Below are positions 8,489 to 15,370 of a stretch of 40,913 nucleotides of DNA, piece after piece. The notes under the pieces are model-generated. The model was not told the DNA's origin. It made no database searches and saw nothing but the letters and a program-made list of their open reading frames with translations. Origin of the DNA: Bacteroidota bacterium (GTDB lineage: Bacteria; Bacteroidota; Rhodothermia; Rhodothermales; Bin80); the NCBI GenBank assembly GCA_028875125.1, contig JAPPGC010000024.1, positions 1-40,913 on the forward strand, written 5' to 3'. The translations under genes were made by a program, and so were the position numbers. Each line of letters opens with the position of its first letter. The first letter of the stretch is position 1.

Positions 8489-9247
8489 TCAGCTTCCTTT
8501 ATAGTCAGGTTTTCGGCGCTCAGAGAAACTCTGCACGCCTTCCTGACCATCGTCTGTGTATGCGCTGAGGGCACCTGCAATGGATTCAAGAGGTGCACTG
8601 CCGGCATCCAAAAGCTGTTTGGATATCTGTACAGCGATGGGAGCATTACTAGAGATTGTCGCAATCAGCTCATCTGCCGCATTAGATAATCGATCGGGTG
8701 AACACGCCTTGGTCACGAGTCCCCAGGCGAGGGCAGTCTTCACATCAATAGGATCCCCGGTGAGGATCATCATTTTGGCCCGGGCAATTCCGATTATCTT
8801 CGCTAATCGGGCGGTTCCGCTCCAGCCAGGGACTGCTGCAATCTTAACCTCAGGCATTGCGAAGGAAGCCGTACTTGCCGCGATGCGGATGTCGCATGCC
8901 AGAGCAAGCTCAAGCCCGCCGCCGAAAGCATATCCATTTATGAGCGCGATGACGGGTTGACGCAAGTTTGCCAGACGCGAAAAAACTCGCTGTCCTCTGG
9001 GGATCCATTCATTCCACATTCCGAGAGCATCCAGCGCTCCCCATGCCTTGATATCGGCGCCTGCACAAAATGCCTTGTCTCCTGCTCCTGAAAGCGTGAC
9101 GACCCGTACTGTCCTGCTGGATTCAAGAGTGGCTAGGTGGGCCTCCAGAGTTTCTAGCATAGCGGGGGTGAGGGCGTTGCGTTTTGCTGGACGGTCAAGC
9201 GTCAGCTTTGCTACAGAGTCACAAATTTCAAGGTGGATGTTACTCAT
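8489..9247 (-). CDS. Enoyl-CoA hydratase/isomerase (crotonase-fold) family protein
   Basis: This 252-aa protein has the two crotonase oxyanion-hole segments, AFCAGADIKAWG at about residues 60-71 and NGYAFGGGLELALACD at about 104-119. The acid/base glutamate that corresponds to Glu144 of mammalian enoyl-CoA hydratase is present in AMPEVKIAAVPG. The residue aligned with Glu164 (in AMEMVLTGD of the rat enzyme) is Met here, in AKMMILTGD. The enzyme may therefore be an isomerase, hydrolase, lyase or modified hydratase rather than a classical two-glutamate hydratase. It overlaps the CoA-transferase gene by 8 nt and lies 4 nt before the choline-dehydrogenase-like gene. It probably acts on the CoA ester that the transferase makes. 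Confidence 0.9.
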   Translation of the reverse strand: MSNIHLEICDSVAKLTLDRPAKRNALTPAMLETLEAHLATLESSRTVRVVTLSGAGDKAFCAGADIKAWGALDALGMWNEWIPRGQRVFSRLANLRQPVIALINGYAFGGGLELALACDIRIAASTASFAMPEVKIAAVPGWSGTARLAKIIGIARAKMMILTGDPIDVKTALAWGLVTKACSPDRLSNAADELIATISSNAPIAVQISKQLLDAGSAPLESIAGALSAYTDDGQEGVQSFSERRKPDYKGS

Positions 9248-10826
9248 TCTCCCGAGACAGTTGGAGATTCATTGGTGCGGGATCAAACAATCGGGGATCC
9301 ATCACGCTTAGTGAGGGGCTGACCTTGAGCTTCAGGAGAGTCTGTGCAAGGACATCACGCTCGAGATCAATTCCCGGGGCGATCTCGGTCACGGTCAGTC
9401 CTTCGGGCAGCAGACGCAGCACACAGCGTTCTGTAATGTAAGTAACATGTTGCCTCAGTCGAAGAGCCCGGTGCCCGCTGAAAGAAACATGTTCTACGGT
9501 AGGCACCAGCTTCTGGATTTTACCTTCCCTGAGAATGCTCAGTTTGCCTTCCTCAATAGTAAGTTGCAATCCACCAGTTGTAAATGTGCCAACAAACGTG
9601 AGATTGCGTGCACTGGCTGTGATGTCAATGAAGCCCCCCACGCCTGCGGTAACATGAGGACGTGCAGCAAGGCGTGAGACATTGACGCATCCTTCGGCAC
9701 CGATCTGCATGAAAGACAGCAGACTCTGGTCAAACCCCCCACCTTGGAAATAAGTGAACTGATCAGGGGACGCGAGAATGGCCTGTGCACCGGAGGCACA
9801 GCCAAACTGAAAGTCCAGGAGAGGGATACCTCCAACTGCTCCCTGTTCGATGACCCAGGTCACATCATCAGACAATCCTTCTTCCAACAGGATGCGGGGG
9901 ACCTGCGCGGATACCCCAAAACCCAGATTGACCGCATCCCCTTTCTTTAACTCCATTGCAGCCCGACGCGCCATCGGTTTGTAAGCCCCCCAGGGCATGA
10001 GATCGTAGGTAATCCCGTCGGGACGCTTCTCGCCGCTGATTGTCGGATCGTAGTCGGTGTTGGTGGTTTGCATCTGATCCGGCGCAGTGACCACATAGTC
10101 TACCACTACGCCTGGCACTCTGACCTCCTGTGACTTAAGCGTTCCAGAGTCCACCACGTGTTTGACCTGGGCGATCACAATGCCTCCGTTATTGTGAGCT
10201 GCAAGCGCCTGGTCATAGATGCCGAGGAACCCCCCTTCGTGTTCAGTGCCAATGTTGCCATGCCTGTCGGCGGTGGTTCCCCTGATGATGGCGACATCAA
10301 CAGGTATCGATCGGTAGAATAGCCATTCATCACCGTCAAATGTAACCCGTTCAACGACATCAGGAGGGCTGCAATCATTCATCCGTGCACCAAGAAGTCC
10401 GGGATCAACAAACGTGTCCATCCCCACCTTGGTGAGTATTCCCGGTCTGTGAGCCGCAGCTTCACGATGCATGTGATACAATACTCCGCTGGGCAGGTTA
10501 TAGGCCTCGACACGGTTTTCGCCAATCATTTGCCATATCCGCGGGGAGGGCATAGAGGAGGGGCCACTTGGCAGGGATCCGGCAACAACGCGTTTCAGCA
10601 GCCCATCATAGGCCAAGTGATCAATCCCGTCAATGCCATACATATCACCTGCCGCAATGGGATGAATCGTGGTCAGCCTGCGTGGGTGGCCCGTACTGGC
10701 CCAGTGCTGGCCGATAGCAGACAGCATGGCATCGGGACACCCCAGACCACTTGATGAACTCACGGTCACCACCGCGTCATCTTTGATCTGTTTGGCAGCA
10801 AAGGCAAATGAGCAAAACTCAGGCAT
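9240..10826 (-). CDS. Class I CoA-transferase (acetate/propionate CoA-transferase, YdiF-like)
   Basis: This 528-aa protein has the two-domain fused alpha/beta architecture of family I CoA-transferases. The N-terminal domain opens with a glycine/serine-rich CoA loop (SSSSGLGCPDAML, about residues 23-35). The C-terminal domain carries the catalytic glutamate E327 in VIEQGAVGGIPLLDFQFG, which forms the glutamyl-CoA thioester intermediate, and a GGGFDQSLLSFMQIG segment. The length fits the fused YdiF/propionate CoA-transferase type rather than the split AtoDA type. It would activate the carboxylate produced by the aldehyde dehydrogenase by exchange with acetyl-CoA or a related donor. It overlaps both flanking genes by 8 nt. 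The natural acid is unknown. Confidence 0.9.
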   Translation of the reverse strand: MPEFCSFAFAAKQIKDDAVVTVSSSSGLGCPDAMLSAIGQHWASTGHPRRLTTIHPIAAGDMYGIDGIDHLAYDGLLKRVVAGSLPSGPSSMPSPRIWQMIGENRVEAYNLPSGVLYHMHREAAAHRPGILTKVGMDTFVDPGLLGARMNDCSPPDVVERVTFDGDEWLFYRSIPVDVAIIRGTTADRHGNIGTEHEGGFLGIYDQALAAHNNGGIVIAQVKHVVDSGTLKSQEVRVPGVVVDYVVTAPDQMQTTNTDYDPTISGEKRPDGITYDLMPWGAYKPMARRAAMELKKGDAVNLGFGVSAQVPRILLEEGLSDDVTWVIEQGAVGGIPLLDFQFGCASGAQAILASPDQFTYFQGGGFDQSLLSFMQIGAEGCVNVSRLAARPHVTAGVGGFIDITASARNLTFVGTFTTGGLQLTIEEGKLSILREGKIQKLVPTVEHVSFSGHRALRLRQHVTYITERCVLRLLPEGLTVTEIAPGIDLERDVLAQTLLKLKVSPSLSVMDPRLFDPAPMNLQLSRENE

Positions 10827-11832
10827 AGGCTACTCTGACATGGGAGCCTGTCTGCGCAGCCTGTTCAACTGCCAAGGCAACCGCAAGCGAGCGAATGCCA
10901 TCTTCAGCCGTTGCAGCCGGGGCTCCATTGCCCTGGACAGCGTTGTTGAAGCATCCTACTGCACGTTCGTAAAGATTGGTATGGGGTGGAAGTTCAATGT
11001 TCTCAAGCAGATCACCACGGCGGAGCGTGATGTTTCCAACTGGTTGCTGCGTCATGACATCTGTAGCAACCAATGATCCGTTGGTGCCATGAACCTCAAG
11101 TCCGGTTCCAGCGTGGCCAATTACGAACGAGTCATGGAATTGAGCCAGTGTACCGTTGTTAAACCGCATGACACCCATTACCGTATCGGAGATTCCGTGT
11201 TCTCCGAGGCCCTGCGCCGAAGTGAATGCCGCCACGGATTCAACCTCATCATCCAAGATAAACCGAAGCGTATCTGTATCATGAACGGTTATGTCCAAGA
11301 CCACCCCGGCTCCGGTTCCAGGATCCTTGATCCGCCAAGTCTGCAAATGTGGAGGCAGCATAACGGCGTGGAACACCCGAACTGCGAGTGGCTGCCCGAT
11401 AGCACCGTCCTGGACAAGCTCGCGAAGTTTGCGGTGTGTGACAGCATTGCGCAGATGATGATTGGTCCCCATGACCACGCCAGCTCTAGTGCAGGCCTCT
11501 GCCATTTGCCGTGCGTCGGCAAGCGAGAGGGCAAGGGGTTTCTCACAGAGAACATGTTTCTGGACAGACGCGGCGGCCAGCGTCTGTGGCTTATGCAGCT
11601 CATTGGTGGTCCCTACGTAGACTACGTCGATGTCTGGATCCGCCAGAAATGCAGAGAGATCGGTATAGGTGCGTGCAATACCGAATTGTGCTCCAAATTC
11701 CCGTCCACGCTGCTGGGATCGGCTCAGAATGGCGGTTACCTGACTTTCGGGGCTTGCGTTAATGGCATTGATCATCCATTCCTTTGCGATCGTGCTCGCA
11801 CCGACAATTCCCCAGTTGATAGACGACTTCAC
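10819..11832 (-). CDS. Gfo/Idh/MocA-family NAD(P)-dependent oxidoreductase
   Basis: This 337-aa protein is the first gene of the operon. It begins at GTG (11832), with no in-frame ATG nearby, and reads KSSINWGIVGASTIAKEWMI, a Rossmann motif typical of the family. The signature segment CEKPLALSLADAR at about residues 96-108 contains the Lys that contacts substrate. A later LDITVHDTDTLRFIL segment carries the usual H-x-x-D catalytic region. Members act on sugars, inositols, 3-keto-glycosides and related polyols. Together with the sugar-type importer and the two GMC dehydrogenases, this argues that the operon's substrate is a hydroxylated, sugar-like compound. The last codons overlap the CoA-transferase start by 8 nt. 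Confidence 0.92.
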   Translation of the reverse strand: MKSSINWGIVGASTIAKEWMINAINASPESQVTAILSRSQQRGREFGAQFGIARTYTDLSAFLADPDIDVVYVGTTNELHKPQTLAAASVQKHVLCEKPLALSLADARQMAEACTRAGVVMGTNHHLRNAVTHRKLRELVQDGAIGQPLAVRVFHAVMLPPHLQTWRIKDPGTGAGVVLDITVHDTDTLRFILDDEVESVAAFTSAQGLGEHGISDTVMGVMRFNNGTLAQFHDSFVIGHAGTGLEVHGTNGSLVATDVMTQQPVGNITLRRGDLLENIELPPHTNLYERAVGCFNNAVQGNGAPAATAEDGIRSLAVALAVEQAAQTGSHVRVAYA

Positions 11833-12105
11833 TCGCTTTTTAATGGTTATGATTGGGAACTCAAATGAATTTAACTAATCAGATTCAATCAGCGTACATG
11901 CACAGGTAGATCGCAGGTTCTTGTATACTGGATAAGTCTGTTCTCTTCGTTGTATAACCGCGGAGTTTATGGGGACAGTCGTTTATTTAAGGCTGTGATG
12001 ATCTCCTATTAACGCATCGTGGGTGCCCAAATACGTTATCAGGGAGTCTGTGTCGAACCGCAGGATTTTTGTGAATTGCCAAGTGATAGTCTTTGTGTTT
12101 AACCG
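11833..12105. promoter_or_regulatory. Divergent intergenic region between the catabolic operon and etfBA
   Basis: These 273 nt separate the minus-strand operon start (GTG at 11832) from the plus-strand etfB start (ATG at 12106), so both promoters should lie here. The sequence is AT-richer than its flanks and contains TATACT (11924-11929) and TATAAC (11953-11958), but no good -35 partner at standard spacing. A TAGTCTTTG element (12087-12095) resembles the Bacteroidota -7 box TAnnTTTG with one extra base. I cannot identify an operator, and no regulator gene is adjacent. Confidence 0.35.
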
Positions 12106-12855
12106 ATGAATATAGCCGTATGCATCAAGCAGACCGCTGATACTGAATCCCGACCCACACTGGCCCCTGATGGATCCAGTGTTGGGGAAGAGGGCCTCGT
12201 ATGGATAATAAACCCACACGACGAATCTGCCATTGAGGTGGCGGTGCGTCTACGTGATGAGCAGGAGGGTACCGTCACGCTCCTTGCCCTTGGACCGGAT
12301 CGCGTAGAAAGCGCACTGCGGCAGGGCTTGGCTATGGGGGCCGATTTTGTAATGCATCTCCAGTGTGATACCATGCCTGATGATCCGAAGATTGTCGCAG
12401 GTGTACTTGCAAACACGATCAGCATGCGTGATTTTGACCTGGTTCTGACGGGTGAGGTGGCCATTGATGGTGCAGGAGCTCAAGTCCCGCAACGGTTAGG
12501 GGTACTACTGAATTGGCCATGCGTTACCGGTGTTGAAGAACTGGAAGTAACCTCAGATGGATTGACCGCCCGGCACCCTGTTGAGCAAGGTGATGAAATC
12601 CATAGATGCAACCTGCCAGCAATCGTCGGTATCAACCGCAGGATTGGTGAGCCGCGCTACCCATCCTTCAGAGGCATTATGAAGGCAAAGCGTAAACCCA
12701 TAGAAAAAGAGGCGGCCGCGCTTGATGTAGCGCAGCTACAGATTGCGTCACTGGCTTTGCCTGCATCTAGGTCAGAAGGTAAAATTCTGGATTACAAGGA
12801 TGGAGTTGCGGAGCGAGTCATCGCACTCTTGCGTGAGGAAGCCAAAGTCATCTGA
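12106..12855 (+). CDS. etfB: Electron transfer flavoprotein, beta subunit
   Basis: This 249-aa protein starts MNIAVCIKQTADTESRPTL and shows the beta-subunit signature region (VLTGEVAIDGAGAQVPQRLG and NWPCVTGVEELE) used to bind AMP and contact partner dehydrogenases. The soluble EtfAB heterodimer carries electrons from acyl-CoA dehydrogenases and related flavoenzymes to ETF:quinone oxidoreductase. The gene is followed 5 nt later by etfA and is divergent from the alcohol/acyl-CoA operon. That position suggests it serves oxidation steps of that pathway, although no acyl-CoA dehydrogenase or ETF:quinone oxidoreductase gene is visible here. It may instead be the housekeeping copy. Confidence 0.95.
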   Translation: MNIAVCIKQTADTESRPTLAPDGSSVGEEGLVWIINPHDESAIEVAVRLRDEQEGTVTLLALGPDRVESALRQGLAMGADFVMHLQCDTMPDDPKIVAGVLANTISMRDFDLVLTGEVAIDGAGAQVPQRLGVLLNWPCVTGVEELEVTSDGLTARHPVEQGDEIHRCNLPAIVGINRRIGEPRYPSFRGIMKAKRKPIEKEAAALDVAQLQIASLALPASRSEGKILDYKDGVAERVIALLREEAKVI

Positions 12856-12860
12856 CCAAT

Positions 12861-13814
12861 ATGATCAAAGTTCTGGTTATAGCGGAATCAAGCGGAGGTC
12901 GCCTGAGTGTATCCACTCTTGAGGTATGCAGGGCCGCGTCCGAACTTTCAGCGCGTTTAGGCGGTCGCTGGGGGATGCTGGTTGATCAAAGGGCCGCGGC
13001 AACCGCTGGGGTACTTGCGCCGGAGGTTTCTGTTTATGATCTGCAGGGAGTAGCGTATGCCGGTCCAGAAATGTTGTCTGATATCGCGGCCCAAGTCGCA
13101 AAGGCGGCGGACATGGTCATCATGCCGGCCACATTAACTGGCAAGGATATGATGGGGCGATTGGCGCAGAAGCTGGATGCTCCCCTGGCACAGGATTGTA
13201 CGGGTTTTGAGGTGATCGCGGGTAGCACTGTTTTCAAACGAGCATTGTACGGGGGGAAGGTGATCGCCCACGTAAAGCTGTCCGGAGAGCCGACTCTGGT
13301 CAGTTTTCGACCAAGATCATATGAACCAATCCTGCAGTCAGGTGAAGTCGTGAAAGCACACTCAAGTGAGTTGCACCTACCAGAGTTGATGGCTACGGTA
13401 ACGCTTCAGGAAAAAGCTTCTAGTGAGCGTCCTGAAGTGACGGAAGCCTCAATTGTCGTTAGTGGAGGCCGGGGTCTGCAGGGACCGGAGAACTGGCATG
13501 TACTGGAGGATCTACTGGATGCACTGGGTCCAGATGCTGCTCTGGGCTGTTCACGTCCGGTGAGTGATGAGAATTGGCGCCCGCACAGCGAACATGTGGG
13601 CCAGACGGGTCGTGCGGTTGCTCCCGATCTGTATATCGCAGTAGGTATTTCTGGGGCAACACAGCATGTTGCTGGCATTGTCCGATCGAAGTGTATTCTT
13701 GCAATCAACAAGGATCCGGCGGCCCCGATATTCAAAATTGCCGACTATGGCATCGTCGGAGATTTATTTGAAGTCGTTCCGGCACTTGCGGCCGCCATTC
13801 GCACTGGAGCATAG
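12861..13814 (+). CDS. etfA: Electron transfer flavoprotein, alpha subunit
   Basis: This 317-aa protein is the FAD-binding partner of EtfB. The C-terminal FAD domain is complete: SGGRGLQGPENW at about residues 194-205, RPVSDENWRPHSEHVGQTG at about 233-251, and the signature ISGATQHVAGIVRSKCILAI followed by NKDPAAPIFKIADYGIVGD. The N-terminal domain (about residues 1-180) interlocks with EtfB. It is read immediately after etfB with a 5-nt gap, and the pair forms a two-gene operon. A 102-nt gap separates it from the convergent chrA gene; I see no strong terminator hairpin there. Confidence 0.95.
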   Translation: MIKVLVIAESSGGRLSVSTLEVCRAASELSARLGGRWGMLVDQRAAATAGVLAPEVSVYDLQGVAYAGPEMLSDIAAQVAKAADMVIMPATLTGKDMMGRLAQKLDAPLAQDCTGFEVIAGSTVFKRALYGGKVIAHVKLSGEPTLVSFRPRSYEPILQSGEVVKAHSSELHLPELMATVTLQEKASSERPEVTEASIVVSGGRGLQGPENWHVLEDLLDALGPDAALGCSRPVSDENWRPHSEHVGQTGRAVAPDLYIAVGISGATQHVAGIVRSKCILAINKDPAAPIFKIADYGIVGDLFEVVPALAAAIRTGA

Positions 13815-13916
13815 CCTGAGTTGTCGGGTGCGGAAGATCGTGTCTGGCAGGTCTATCCAGGGATCAGCAGCAATAGTCTACGCTTGCTCCGTCGAGGGGG
13901 AAGCCGGGTCTTCTAC

Positions 13917-15017
13917 TCAATTGAGCAGTAGTCCAAGGAGTGCCCCACCTGCGACAAGCCAGACCGCGTTTACCTTATAGCGGAGGCTCGCTACTGCCGC
14001 AAGCAGAAAGATCACCGCAGGTGCCCAGCCGGTCAATACACTGATCCCTAATCGTATGGTCACGACCAACATAAGTGCAACTGCACTGACGTTTACTGCA
14101 TTCAGGAATGATCCCATGAGCATTGACTTTCGAAGACGGGGGATGAGCGGATTCAGTATGCTGACAAACACAAAGGACGGCAGGAAGATCGCTAAAGTAG
14201 CTATCACGCCGCCCTGCCAGCCCCCCAGGAAAACGCCAATAAATGTAGCGGTGGTGAGCACAGGTCCCGGGGTGAACTGACCAATAGCTACTGCGTCCAG
14301 CAGCTGCTGTTCGGTCAGCCAGCCGTAGGTCTGTACTAGGCCCCCCTCTAGAAAGGCGATAAGCACATAACCACTCCCATACAGTACCGCACCAACCTTG
14401 AGGAAGAACCATCCCAGGGTCCAGATGCTGTATTCCACTTTGGGAGTTTGCAGGAATCCAACAATAAAAGGTAGTACTCCAAAGGCTGCGAGATGGCGAC
14501 GCCACAGGTAGAGTCCCCCCAAGCCGAGTAGCCCCCCTCCCAGCATAGCAAGCACTTCATTGACGCCCAGCAGTAGCGCTACAGAGACGACGGCACCGAT
14601 AGGGACCAGTGCCCAGGCCTTGACGGCAGATTTTCCTAAACGCCACAGCGCTCCCAGGATGATTGCGAGTACAGCAGGCTTAATACCGCGCAGGAACGGT
14701 TCGACCTCGGGCACTTCGCCATACGAGGCATACAGCCACCCGAGCACGCCAGTCATGAGCGCTGCTGGGAGGATGAAGCAGAGGCCCGCAACGACCAGCC
14801 CACCAAACCCACGCTGTTCATAGCCGACATGCATGGCCATTTCTGTGGAATTTGGACCGGGGATCAGGTTGGTCGCCCCAACCAGATCCAGGAAGTGTTC
14901 CCGGGTAAGCCATTTGCGTCGGGTGACCACCTCGTCATCCATCATTGCGATGACAGCCGCAGGCCCTCCAAAACCGATAAAACCTAACTTCAGAAACAGT
15001 CGTACCAGTTCACCCAT
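13917..15017 (-). CDS. chrA: Chromate transporter, full-length two-domain CHR family
   Basis: This membrane protein of about 366 aa has the duplicated CHR architecture. The N-terminal half has the signature LFLKLGFIGFGGPAAVIAMM (residues 7-26) and a NLIPGPNSTEMAMHVGY motif. The second half repeats the pattern with FLKVGAVLYGSGYVLIAFLE and AIGQFTPGPVLTTATFIG. About ten hydrophobic helices are visible. CHR proteins export chromate, and some members carry other anions. I use the ATG at 15017; an adjacent GTG would add one residue. It is divergent from the DCC-family gene, with only 17 nt between the two start codons, so the promoters must overlap the coding ends. Confidence 0.94.
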   Translation of the reverse strand: MGELVRLFLKLGFIGFGGPAAVIAMMDDEVVTRRKWLTREHFLDLVGATNLIPGPNSTEMAMHVGYEQRGFGGLVVAGLCFILPAALMTGVLGWLYASYGEVPEVEPFLRGIKPAVLAIILGALWRLGKSAVKAWALVPIGAVVSVALLLGVNEVLAMLGGGLLGLGGLYLWRRHLAAFGVLPFIVGFLQTPKVEYSIWTLGWFFLKVGAVLYGSGYVLIAFLEGGLVQTYGWLTEQQLLDAVAIGQFTPGPVLTTATFIGVFLGGWQGGVIATLAIFLPSFVFVSILNPLIPRLRKSMLMGSFLNAVNVSAVALMLVVTIRLGISVLTGWAPAVIFLLAAVASLRYKVNAVWLVAGGALLGLLLN

Positions 15018-15034
15018 CACATGGTCTTGATTTG

Positions 15035-15370
15035 ATGTCCAGAAAGATAGAGATCAATTACGACGATCAATGCGTCTTTTGTCAGCGTTCGGTCAGCTGG
15101 CTTCGTAAACGTGACCACAGCGGTCGTTTTTCATATGCTGCGCTTCCCCCCGGGGCATCATGCGTTACGCTGCGCGACGAGGCAGGAACATCGCAGGCTT
15201 CCACTGCAGCACTGCGTGCATTATGCCATCTGGGAGGTGGATGGCGGATTACAGCGCGCGTATTGCTGATCATCCCACGACCAATACGTGATGCAGTTTA
15301 CCAGATTATCGCCCGTAACCGGCGTCGAAGGATCACTGATTGCGAAGCAACTCAAAATAGCGCTGAATAA
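15035..15370 (+). CDS. DCC-family (DUF393) thiol-disulfide oxidoreductase-like protein
   Basis: This 111-aa protein carries the family hallmark near its start: INYDDQCVFCQRSVSWLRKRD, with a C13-x2-C16 thioredoxin-like pair. The start is the ATG at 15035, since the frame also offers a TTG one codon upstream. The rest fits DUF393: a short beta-strand (FSYAALPPG), STAALRALCHLGGGW and a C-terminal amphipathic helix. The family is predicted to have thiol-redox activity; substrates are unknown. Its last 38 nt overlap the 3' end of the convergent DUF4175 gene, so the two messengers are complementary there. Confidence 0.85.
   Translation: MSRKIEINYDDQCVFCQRSVSWLRKRDHSGRFSYAALPPGASCVTLRDEAGTSQASTAALRALCHLGGGWRITARVLLIIPRPIRDAVYQIIARNRRRRITDCEATQNSAE

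Noticed and set aside
8485-8664. Longer N-terminus for the choline-dehydrogenase-like gene
   Set aside because: It would overlap the enoyl-CoA hydratase gene by about 180 nt and precede the Rossmann motif with unrelated residues; the ATG at 8484 has a good AAGGAAG ribosome site.
11089-11868. 259-aa plus-strand ORF opposite the Gfo/Idh gene
   Set aside because: It is the antisense shadow of a well-recognised oxidoreductase, with Cys/His-rich composition and no domain.
12087-12095. Bacteroidota-type -7 promoter box ahead of etfB
   Set aside because: TAGTCTTTG has one base too many against TAnnTTTG, no -33 box at proper spacing, and lies too close to the ATG.
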